Below are positions 7,606 to 13,636 of a DNA stretch of 23,897 nucleotides, piece by piece. Each line of letters opens with the position of its first letter. Position 1 is the stretch's first letter. Origin of the DNA: Microscillaceae bacterium (GTDB taxonomy: Bacteria; Bacteroidota; Bacteroidia; Cytophagales; Microscillaceae); the NCBI GenBank assembly GCA_003449595.1, contig DMHB01000121.1, forward strand, positions 1 to 23,897, read 5' to 3'. The notes beneath the pieces are model-generated. The model had not been told where the DNA came from and ran no database searches. It worked only from the letters and a program-made list of their open reading frames with translations. Position numbers and translations under genes: made by a program.

Positions 7606-7995
7606 ATGGCTTTAGATAAAGACAAAATGACTGTAGAACAAAAGAAGGCGATTCTTTTGCTCAAGTCCATCATATTCCATTACCACGGGTTAGATAAGGA
7701 AGAACAAGAAATTCTGGATAAAACTGCTGAAAAGTTTGACGCTTGGGAAGAACTCAAATGGGCTTCTGAATTCATATCTTTGGATTATTACACTGCCTTC
7801 GAACGTGCGCGAGAATACCTCAACGACGTAGTTGGGCCTTTAGATAAAGATATCAAGTTAGATTTTCTAACCATGGTATGGGAAGCCAACAACGCCAAAG
7901 GGTACGTTACCGAAATGGAAGCTACTGCTTTGCTCAAATTGGCCAAAGATTGGCACGTGCAAAAAGAATTGATGATGATGGTGCGCAAAAAATAA
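7606..7995 (+). CDS. Small all-helical protein, TerB-like
   Basis: The product has 129 residues, highly charged and almost wholly helical, with no signal peptide or membrane segment. The layout of four to five helices (VEQKKAILLLKSIIFHYHGL, EEQEILDKTAEKFDAWEELK, LDYYTAFERAREYL, and KLDFLTMVWEANNAKGYVTE ending in EMEATALLKLAKDWHVQKEL) recalls the TerB/DjlA-like fold, where the last part often reads hxxExxxhxxhAxxhxh. The family assignment is by pattern only. TerB-like domains are found in stress-response and tellurite-resistance contexts, but none of the other ter genes is here. The gene has its own -7 promoter motif and its own terminator, so it is a single-gene unit. Confidence 0.7.
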   Translation: MALDKDKMTVEQKKAILLLKSIIFHYHGLDKEEQEILDKTAEKFDAWEELKWASEFISLDYYTAFERAREYLNDVVGPLDKDIKLDFLTMVWEANNAKGYVTEMEATALLKLAKDWHVQKELMMMVRKK

Positions 7996-8022
7996 AGGTC
8001 TCTTTGGTTGTTTTTACACCCT

Positions 8023-8059
8023 AACCGTAATTAAGCCCTGCTTTGGTTACGGTTTTTTT
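8023..8059 (+). terminator. Rho-independent terminator
   Basis: AACCGTAA (8023-8030) and TTACGGTT (8047-8054) form a perfect 8-bp stem with a 16-nt loop, followed by TTTTT (8055-8059). It lies 28 nt after the stop of the TerB-like gene. Confidence 0.8.
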
Positions 8060-8148
8060 ATAGACAAATTGATACTTTTTTACACTCTGGAGGCTTTTTT
8101 TAGATAAAAAAATGATAAATTGCTAAAATTTTAAGCATTCTGACGTGT

Positions 8149-9546
8149 ATGGTAGCGCAACAATTCGCTGTGGTGGATATAGAAACCACCGGAGGGCGAC
8201 CCAACGAAGATAGAATTATTGAAATAGGCATCGTTATTCATAATGGTAAAGATACCGTCGAAGAATTTCATTCTTTGATCAACCCTGAGCGCAACCTACC
8301 CGAATTCATTGTAAAACTTACCGGCATTCAACCCGAAATATTAGACGATGCCCCTAAGTTTTATGAAATAGCCAAGAAGATAGTTGAGATAACTGAAAAT
8401 AGAATTTTTGTAGCCCACAATGCGCATTTCGACTATAACTTTCTGAAAGCCGAATTCAAACGCTTGGGCTATGTGTATAGGCGCAAAACACTTTGCACTT
8501 TACGGCTGGCAAGGAAAATTATCCCCAAAGAACAGGTTGGCTCAGGCTATGGGCTGCGTAAAGTATGCGATGCCCTGCAAATTCCGCTTACAGATCACCA
8601 CCGCGCTTTGGCCGATGCACAAGCCGCTGCCGGTATCTTGGCTTACGCGATGCAAAAAGACTTTGAGAAAGCCTCCAAGCAAATCGTTACCGACGAGATA
8701 AGTTTGAAAGCCCTGCCACCCAAAATTAGCCTCAGCCAGTTTGAACAACTGCCTGAACAGATTGGGGTATATTATCTTTTAGATGAAGAAGACCGCATTG
8801 TCTATGTCGGGAAAAGCAAGAATATTAAAAAAAGAATTGCCTCTCATTTCGGAGCCAATTTGGAAAGCCGAAAAAGCGTCGAATTTAAAAATCGCATTGC
8901 CAACATAGATTATGTGCTTACCGGTAGCGAGCTGATAGCGTTGTTGTTAGAATCGCACGAAATCAAAACTTTAAAACCCTTATTCAACCGCGCTCAGCGA
9001 CGTACCGGCTATAGCTACGGCATCTTCGAACGCAAAACCCGCGCCGGCTACCTGACTTTTTTTGTGGACAAACTTGCCAATCAAACCAAAACTCCCGTCA
9101 AGGTGGCTTCTAATGCTATAGGTGCTCGGGCTATGTTACAGCAAATAGCCAAAAAATATGGCCTTTGTATGAAGCTATGTGGGCTGTATGAAAGCAAAGG
9201 GGCTTGTTTCGACCACCATGTCGGCCTGTGCCAAGGGGCTTGCATAGAAGCCGAAGCACCTGAAACCTATAACCTGAAAACTAAGGCTGCTTTGCAAGAA
9301 TTGAGCGACTACCACGCACGAACCTTCTGCATTCTGACGCAAGGCCGAAACCACCAAGAGCACGCGGTGGTCTGTGTAGAAAAAGGCAAATATTTGGGTT
9401 TTGGCTATGTGGACAAAGAACAGGCCATTCATTCGTTCGAGGAAGCCAAACAACACATCACCCTTTATCAAGATAATAAAGACGTGCAGAAAATTATTTT
9501 TGGTTGGTTGAAAAGAGAAAAAAGCAAAGTAATTTATTCTGATTGA
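8149..9546 (+). CDS. DEDDh 3'-5' exonuclease fused to GIY-YIG endonuclease domain
   Basis: The product has 465 residues. Residues 5-170 form a DnaQ-like DEDDh exonuclease: Asp10 and Glu12 (VVDIETTG), Asp95 (HNAHFDYNFL), and His151 with Asp156 (HRALADAQAA). Residues 200-285 form a UvrC/Cho-type GIY-YIG nuclease: GVYYLLDEEDRIVYVGKSKN with Tyr208, Tyr219 and Gly221, Arg229 in KKRIASHF, and a Glu in LIALLLESHEIK before PLFN. Residues 340-365 carry five Cys (340, 344, 353, 361, 365), resembling the Cys-bearing segment after the UvrC/Cho N-domain. The UvrC C-terminal endonuclease, UvrB-binding and HhH parts are missing. A role in DNA repair, nicking and then trimming, is inferred; it is not the Pol III epsilon subunit. 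It is a single gene with no close operon partner upstream. Confidence 0.9.
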   Translation: MVAQQFAVVDIETTGGRPNEDRIIEIGIVIHNGKDTVEEFHSLINPERNLPEFIVKLTGIQPEILDDAPKFYEIAKKIVEITENRIFVAHNAHFDYNFLKAEFKRLGYVYRRKTLCTLRLARKIIPKEQVGSGYGLRKVCDALQIPLTDHHRALADAQAAAGILAYAMQKDFEKASKQIVTDEISLKALPPKISLSQFEQLPEQIGVYYLLDEEDRIVYVGKSKNIKKRIASHFGANLESRKSVEFKNRIANIDYVLTGSELIALLLESHEIKTLKPLFNRAQRRTGYSYGIFERKTRAGYLTFFVDKLANQTKTPVKVASNAIGARAMLQQIAKKYGLCMKLCGLYESKGACFDHHVGLCQGACIEAEAPETYNLKTKAALQELSDYHARTFCILTQGRNHQEHAVVCVEKGKYLGFGYVDKEQAIHSFEEAKQHITLYQDNKDVQKIIFGWLKREKSKVIYSD

Positions 9547-9554
9547 AAACTTCC

Positions 9555-9562
9555 TAATTTTG
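9555..9562 (+). promoter_or_regulatory. Bacteroidota -7 promoter element (TAATTTTG)
   Basis: This is an exact TAnnTTTG match in the 54-nt gap after the exonuclease/GIY-YIG gene, 38 nt before the TTG start of the YqjE-like gene. No convincing TTTG lies 19-21 nt upstream. It would give the three-gene lipid-synthase operon its own promoter. Confidence 0.4.
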
Positions 9563-9600
9563 TACAAATCATCTGATCGTTCTATAATTTACTCCTTGAT

Positions 9601-10023
9601 TTGGCCTTGAAACTTTTCAAACTCGAAACTTTTACCCAACTACTAACCAAATATGTGGAAGCACGCTTGGAAGTAGTAAAGCTTGATATAGTAGCTCGGG
9701 TTACCGCTTTAGTAATTTTACTTTTTGAAATCATCGTGGCCATTTCATTATTGAGCAGTTTCTTTATATTCATCAACTTGGGGATTGCTTTTTGGCTTAA
9801 CCAATGGTTGGGAAGCGCTTATGCAGGTTTTTTGTGGGTAGCTACAGGGCAACTGATCATATGGGGCAGTATTTTGCTCAATCGTAAATTGATAGCGAGG
9901 CAGTTTGAAAAAATTACGGTAAAAATGGTCTTTCAAGTAGTTCAAGAAGAGGATGTAGCCAACAACGACGAGGATGATCAAGAAAACAAAGCCAACCAAG
10001 ATGAGCCAAAAAAAGAAGACTAA
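9601..10023 (+). CDS. YqjE-like (phage-holin-superfamily-like) inner membrane protein
   Basis: The product has about 140 residues. There is no ATG before Met 109 in this frame, so translation must start at a TTG, at 9601 (TTG GCC TTG AAA) or at 9607. An N-terminal amphipathic helix (KLFKLETFTQLLTKYVEARLE) is followed by two membrane helices: VTALVILLFEIIVAISLLSS with its continuation FFIFINLGIAF, and GFLWVATGQLIIWGSILL. The protein ends in a very acidic cytoplasmic tail (QEEDVANNDEDDQENK). This layout matches the YqjE / holin-superfamily III proteins of unknown function; the holin name is historical and no lysis role is implied. The end overlaps the next gene by 23 nt, so the two are translationally coupled. 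Confidence 0.75.
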   Translation: MALKLFKLETFTQLLTKYVEARLEVVKLDIVARVTALVILLFEIIVAISLLSSFFIFINLGIAFWLNQWLGSAYAGFLWVATGQLIIWGSILLNRKLIARQFEKITVKMVFQVVQEEDVANNDEDDQENKANQDEPKKED

Positions 10024-10408
10024 AGCACAAGCCAAAACCTCGCAAAATGATGTGTTTGCAGCCAAACGGCAAGAACTGACCGAACAAGCGCAGCAATATG
10101 AACGAGCTTTGAAACAACAAGTCAAATCTATTGTTCCTACCTTGGCAGTATTAGGAGTCAGTGCTTTGGCGTATGGACTTCTCTACCGGTATGTAAGCCG
10201 TAAGGAAATACTCGATGAAACGACTACCGGCTCAACTACCGAAAACAAACCTGCTGAGGCTGTTGCCGAAACAAAACCTACAATGTCGTGGAGTCAACAA
10301 CTCCAATGGATGGCAGCAAAGTTCCTGACCGATGTAGCCAAAGATTTTATCCGAGAACTAATGCAAGGAGCTTCTAAACGAGAGGATGAAGACCATGAAC
10401 GTTCTTGA
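10001..10408 (+). CDS. Single-helix membrane protein in lipid-synthase operon, unknown function
   Basis: The product has 135 residues if it starts at the ATG at 10001 (MSQKKKTKAQAK). The frame is open from an ATG at 9974, which would overlap the upstream gene by 50 nt and is less likely. A basic, Gln-rich N-terminus with a likely coiled coil (RQELTEQAQQYERALKQQVK) precedes one membrane helix (IVPTLAVLGVSALAYGLLY). A polar Thr/Ala-rich linker and an amphipathic helix (WSQQLQWMAAKFLTDVAKDF) follow. The layout recalls YqjD/ElaB-type small membrane proteins that accompany YqjE, but I see no firm sequence match. It overlaps the preceding gene by 23 nt and the following GGGP synthase by 14 nt. Confidence 0.7.
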   Translation: MSQKKKTKAQAKTSQNDVFAAKRQELTEQAQQYERALKQQVKSIVPTLAVLGVSALAYGLLYRYVSRKEILDETTTGSTTENKPAEAVAETKPTMSWSQQLQWMAAKFLTDVAKDFIRELMQGASKREDEDHERS

Positions 10409-11141
10409 ACTCATAAAAACACGCAAAGATTCAGGCAAAAAAACATTGGCTTTACTCATCGACCCGGATAAGTATCGAGAAGAAGATTTTTTGCAACTGA
10501 AAAACCTTGCTTGCTTCGAAGCGGTCGATATTTTGTTGGTGGGCGGTAGCCTGATTGTCGGGGCATACTTTTCACAGACCGTGCAAAGTTTGAAGCTACA
10601 TTGCCCTGGATTGCCTTTGGTAATTTTTCCGGGCAGCAATATGCACTTAGATGCTTCAGCAGATGGAATCTTGTTCTTATCGCTTATTTCAGGAAGAAAT
10701 CCAGATTTGCTCATCGGGCAACACGTAGTGGTAGCGCCTATTCTCAAAAAAAGTCAATTAGAGATTTTACCCACCGGCTATATGCTTATCGAGGGCGGAA
10801 AGCAAACCACTGTTTCCTATATTAGCAACACCACGCCTATTCCTGCCGATAAACCTGAAATAGCAGCCTGCACAGCTATGGCAGGCGAAATGTTGGGCTT
10901 ACAAATGATATATGCCGATGCTGGCAGTGGGGCGCAGGTTCCTATCACTTCCAAGATGGTGCAATTTATCCGCAGGGCTATCCAAGTACCTTTGTGGATA
11001 GGAGGGGGAATCCGTACCCCACAAAAAGCACTTGAACTTTACAAAGCTGGCGCTGATGTTTTGGTTTTAGGCAATATCGGAGAGGAAAATCGAGTAACGT
11101 TAGAGGCCATATTAGCGCAAAAAAAAAAGCTGGTTGAATAA
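10395..11141 (+). CDS. Geranylgeranylglyceryl-phosphate synthase (PcrB/GGGPS family)
   Basis: The enzyme joins a polyprenyl diphosphate to sn-glycerol-1-phosphate, forming the first ether bond of archaeal-type lipids. GGGPS homologues are known in Bacteroidota. The product has 248 residues and a TIM barrel with the expected motifs: LLIDPDKY (Asp23, Asp25) for Mg and phosphate, LLVGGSL (about 48-53), YMLIEGGKQTTV (129-140), MIYADAGSGA (171-180) and WIGGGIRTP (201-209, phosphate binding). I prefer the ATG at 10395 to that at 10386 because a GAGAGGA sequence lies at a proper distance from it. It overlaps the upstream membrane-protein gene by 14 nt and is last in the operon. An A10 run (11119-11128) encodes the Lys-rich C-terminus. 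The prenyl chain length used cannot be read by eye. Confidence 0.93.
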   Translation: MNVLELIKTRKDSGKKTLALLIDPDKYREEDFLQLKNLACFEAVDILLVGGSLIVGAYFSQTVQSLKLHCPGLPLVIFPGSNMHLDASADGILFLSLISGRNPDLLIGQHVVVAPILKKSQLEILPTGYMLIEGGKQTTVSYISNTTPIPADKPEIAACTAMAGEMLGLQMIYADAGSGAQVPITSKMVQFIRRAIQVPLWIGGGIRTPQKALELYKAGADVLVLGNIGEENRVTLEAILAQKKKLVE

Positions 11142-11157
11142 ATTTGGCTCGAAAGTA

Positions 11158-11174
11158 TATCTTCAATCAAGATA
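11158..11174. terminator. Small hairpin at convergent junction
   Basis: TATCTT (11158-11163) and AAGATA (11169-11174) form a 6-bp stem with a 5-nt loop between the GGGPS stop and the LuxR-type gene, overlapping the latter's stop. It has no strong T-run. It may help terminate both converging transcripts, but this is weak evidence. Confidence 0.25.
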
Positions 11175-11462
11175 ATGCCTACGATTAGGGCGTTTTTGTT
11201 TCTGTGGAAAGGTAAATCCGTTGTTATACTCGAAGATCAAAAAGAAGGCTACCAAAGTAGTTTTGTTGCGAATATTGCACTTTGCATAGATGTTTTTTTT
11301 ATGGTACTCTACGGTATTCTCCGAGATACCCATCTTAGCACAGATTTCCTTGGTTGACAGACCTTTAGTTAATAAACGGACGATTTCAAGCTCTTTTTTG
11401 GTGAGCTTGGTGAAATCAGGCATTTGTTCGTTGGGAGCTAAATATTGAGATAAAGTTGCCAT
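11163..11462 (-). CDS. Stand-alone LuxR/GerE-type HTH regulator
   Basis: The product has 99 residues from the ATG at 11462; a GTG two codons upstream is possible but unnecessary. Residues about 20-75 are a LuxR-type DNA-binding domain: LTKKELEIVRLLTKGLSTKE, then ICAKMGISENTVEYHKKNIY and AKCNIRNKTTLVAFFL, with the typical TVxxHxxNIxxK recognition helix. There is no receiver or sensor domain, so it is either a constitutive regulator or controlled by level or by a partner. The Lys/Arg-rich C-terminus (FPQKQKRPNRRHY) may add DNA contacts. It is convergent with the GGGPS operon and downstream of, and on the same strand as, the pentapeptide-repeat gene, 193 nt away. Targets are unknown. Confidence 0.85.
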   Translation of the reverse strand: MATLSQYLAPNEQMPDFTKLTKKELEIVRLLTKGLSTKEICAKMGISENTVEYHKKNIYAKCNIRNKTTLVAFFLIFEYNNGFTFPQKQKRPNRRHYLD

Positions 11463-11537
11463 ACGCACTGCAATTAAGGTAAATAAACAATCATGCAGGT
11501 GTAATATTAGAGACTAATCCTCACATAAAAAATGGTA

Positions 11538-11593
11538 AATGATCGAGCGTAGCGTTTTGAGTGATGAATGCTGAAAAATAATGATCGGGCGTA
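11538..11593. repeat. Two 14-bp near-identical direct repeats
   Basis: AATGATCGAGCGTA (11538-11551) and AATGATCGGGCGTA (11580-11593) differ at one base and are spaced 42 bp start to start (four helical turns). They lie upstream of the LuxR-type gene (start 11462) and downstream of the pentapeptide gene. They could be operator half-sites for an HTH protein; no function is proven. Confidence 0.4.
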
Positions 11594-11629
11594 TAGAATG
11601 TACTGAAATAATTTCAGCCTGCTATTCTA
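11594..11629. repeat. Nested inverted repeat
   Basis: The outer arms TAGAAT (11594-11599) and ATTCTA (11624-11629) enclose a perfect 15-bp palindrome CTGAAAT-A-ATTTCAG (11603-11617). It lies 27 nt after the stop of the minus-strand pentapeptide-repeat gene. It may be its terminator (no T-run on the correct side) or a protein-binding site next to the direct repeats. Confidence 0.35.
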
Positions 11630-11655
11630 AAAAAAGTAACCCAATAAGTATGTTT

Positions 11656-12729
11656 TTAGATTTGCGCTTGCTGGCGCTCGGCATATTGAAGTATGACTGG
11701 CTCTGCCTGAACTTTGCGCATATCTGCCTGGCGAAAAACAGCCCCTCGAACATCAGTGCTACGCAAGTCGGCCAGTTGCAAGTTGGCTTGCTGAAAGTTG
11801 GCTTGCTCTAGCCGGGCACTACGCAACAAAGCCCCCCGCAAATCGGCTTTATGAAACAAGGTATGCGACAAATTGGCTTCTGTGAGGTTTACTTGCTCCA
11901 TTTGGGCAAACGACAAGTCGGCATACATCAAATTGGCGTAAGCCAGATCGGCTCCCATAAAATTGCAATAAAAGAGCTTTTTGCTGTGCAAATCGACCCC
12001 GCGCATCTTGGTTTGGGCAAAGTTGGCTTTGTCTAAAATACTGTCTTCTAAATAAGCCGTTTGCAGGTTGGTTCGGCTCAAATTGGCATTGAACAAATCG
12101 GCACGCACAAAAATAGTTTGATGCAAGGTAGCCTCTTGCAAATTGGCTTGGTTGAGGTTGGTTTCGCTCAGGTTGGCGTGGCTCAAATCGGCTTGCCCCA
12201 AGTCGGCCTCGATGAGGTTGGATTTATAAAAGTTGGTAAATTGGCAATTGGCACTGTTCAATTGGGCACGCGCCAAGTTACACTGGCTGAGTATTTGGTA
12301 TTGTAAGTTGAGAAAATCAAAAGACTCTAACCGTAAGAAATAGGCAAACTTCTCCTTCAATTCTTCGTCTTCAGGAATTAAATTACGCCCATCGTTGGCA
12401 TACGACAACAGCGTCCAGTAAGTATAAAACGCCCGCTTTGCCACCTCAAGCAGCGGCTCATCTACTTCTATTTCGGCGGTAGTAAAAAAGAATGAGTGCC
12501 GCAACAAATCCCCAAAGTAAGGATACAATTCTTCCAAAAATTGTTTTTTAACTGCCAAATTTTCTTGTTGCAGCAGTTGTATCAACTGGGCATAGTCGGC
12601 GCGGGTATATCGTTGCTTGACAAAATAGATAAAAAGCCACGAAAAAATAGTATCGACTGAGGCAGAACTTTTGCTGACTGTTTGGAGGATTTTGTAGCGA
12701 AAACCTTGGTAAGAGTCTGCAATTTCCAT
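11656..12729 (-). CDS. Pentapeptide-repeat protein with N-terminal helical domain
   Basis: The product has 357 residues from the ATG at 12729 (MEIADSYQGFRYK); the frame extends 8 codons further to a TTG, which lies in the promoter and is not used here. Residues 1-145 are a helical, non-repeat domain rich in aromatic residues (WLFIYFVKQRYTRADYAQLI, ELYPYFGDLLRHSFFF, LIPEDEELKEKFAYFLRL). Residues about 146-340 are an unbroken run of near 39 A(D/N)LXX pentapeptides (SNLIEADLGQADLSHANLSE...), enough for about ten coils of a right-handed quadrilateral beta-helix. There is no signal peptide. Family roles range from DNA mimicry (Qnr, MfpA) to protein scaffolding, and none can be assigned. It diverges from the TauE/SafE gene across a palindromic promoter. 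A hairpin follows it. Confidence 0.9.
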   Translation of the reverse strand: MEIADSYQGFRYKILQTVSKSSASVDTIFSWLFIYFVKQRYTRADYAQLIQLLQQENLAVKKQFLEELYPYFGDLLRHSFFFTTAEIEVDEPLLEVAKRAFYTYWTLLSYANDGRNLIPEDEELKEKFAYFLRLESFDFLNLQYQILSQCNLARAQLNSANCQFTNFYKSNLIEADLGQADLSHANLSETNLNQANLQEATLHQTIFVRADLFNANLSRTNLQTAYLEDSILDKANFAQTKMRGVDLHSKKLFYCNFMGADLAYANLMYADLSFAQMEQVNLTEANLSHTLFHKADLRGALLRSARLEQANFQQANLQLADLRSTDVRGAVFRQADMRKVQAEPVILQYAERQQAQI

Positions 12730-12740
12730 AGTGGGCGATT

Positions 12741-12748
12741 TATATTTG
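12741..12748 (+). promoter_or_regulatory. -7 element for the TauE/SafE gene (TATATTTG)
   Basis: This is an exact TAnnTTTG match 16 nt before the TTG start of the permease, so the leader would be very short. It forms half of a dyad, TATATTTGTACAAAATTA, whose other half is a -7 element on the opposite strand. Confidence 0.45.
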
Positions 12749-12750
12749 TA

Positions 12751-12758
12751 CAAAATTA
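12751..12758 (-). promoter_or_regulatory. -7 element for the pentapeptide-repeat gene (TAATTTTG)
   Basis: Read on the minus strand this is TAATTTTG, an exact TAnnTTTG match, 21 nt upstream of the ATG at 12729. It is back-to-back with the plus-strand -7 element, sharing the TTTGTACAAA palindrome (12745-12754). Confidence 0.45.
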
Positions 12759-12764
12759 GCCAAA

Positions 12765-13586
12765 TTGTCTGAAATTCACCTATTGTTCGCCTCAGCCCTT
12801 TGGGAAACCGTCGGCTTGTATGCCCTCATTTTTGTAGCCAGCATCATTACCGGCTTTATCAATACGCTTGCCGGAAGCGGTAGCCTCATTATGCTTCCTT
12901 TGCTGATGGGAATGGGCTTGTCGGCTCCGGTGGCCAATGGCACCAATCGTGTAGCAATTTTGGTACAATGCTTGGTAGGCGTGCGCACTTTCTTGCGTCG
13001 GCAGTCGATTCAGTTAGGAGAAAGTTGGTGGACTATTGGTGTGGCCACCGTCGGGGCAGTCGTCGGGGCTTGGGCTGCTACCCAACTTAGTCCGGCTTTT
13101 TTAGAGCAATTTATTAGCTATTTGCTGGGGCTGATGCTGGTGCTTATCCTTGTAAAGCCCGAAAAATGGGTAAAATCCCAACCCAATGCGCCTACCTACG
13201 ACAAGCACTGGGGTTCGTTGCTTGCCTCATTGGCCGTAGGTTTTTATGGGGGATTCATTCAAGGCGGTGTCGGTATTTTTTTGATGATAGCCTTGGTCAA
13301 TCTGACCAACTATACGGTTCAAAGAGCCAATGCCGTCAAACTCACCATCACGGCAGTGTATGCTTTGCCTGTTTTGTTAGTCTATGTTTATTTCAACCAA
13401 GTCGATTGGTATTGGGGTTGCATCAGCGCCATAGGGCAAAGTGTTGGTGCCTATATCGGCGCAAGGTTTGCCGTCGAACATCCGCAGGCCAATATCTGGA
13501 CCTACAGGCTGCTGATTTTGCTTTTGGTCGTATTGCTGCTACGCGATTTTGCTCCTTTGTTCTACAAACTATTCACTATCGTGTAA
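12765..13586 (+). CDS. TauE/SafE-family membrane permease
   Basis: The product has 273 residues and is strongly hydrophobic, with about eight membrane helices in two related halves. The first half carries the family pattern FINTLAGSGSLIMLPLLMGM, then ANGTNRVAILVQ. The second carries GFYGGFIQGGVGIFLMIALV, then NAVKLTITAVYALPVLLVYV, with YIGARFAV near the end. Family members export or import small organic anions such as sulfoacetate and sulfite; the substrate here is unknown. There is no ATG before the first repeat: the frame begins with TTG at 12765 (SEIHLLFASALW), with another TTG at 12783. One of these must serve as start, since helix one begins immediately after. It shares a divergent promoter with the pentapeptide-repeat gene. 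Confidence 0.9.
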   Translation: MSEIHLLFASALWETVGLYALIFVASIITGFINTLAGSGSLIMLPLLMGMGLSAPVANGTNRVAILVQCLVGVRTFLRRQSIQLGESWWTIGVATVGAVVGAWAATQLSPAFLEQFISYLLGLMLVLILVKPEKWVKSQPNAPTYDKHWGSLLASLAVGFYGGFIQGGVGIFLMIALVNLTNYTVQRANAVKLTITAVYALPVLLVYVYFNQVDWYWGCISAIGQSVGAYIGARFAVEHPQANIWTYRLLILLLVVLLLRDFAPLFYKLFTIV

Positions 13587-13636
13587 TTTTTCTGAAGAGG
13601 TGGGGTACTCTGAAACAAGACAAAAATTTTAGCACG

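Noticed and set aside
9601..10023. Phage holin, hence a prophage remnant
   Set aside because: The resemblance is to YqjE-like chromosomal membrane proteins; no other phage gene is present and the gene is coupled to a lipid enzyme.
11581..12306. Plus-strand open frames full of QIG/QVG repeats
   Set aside because: They are antisense shadows of the minus-strand pentapeptide-repeat coding sequence; the repeat arises from the A(D/N)LXX codons.
13166..13636. 157-codon N-terminal extension of the DUF6569-like frame
   Set aside because: It overlaps the permease gene in another frame, has Cys/Arg/His-rich unnatural composition, and a clean signal peptide starts at 13637.
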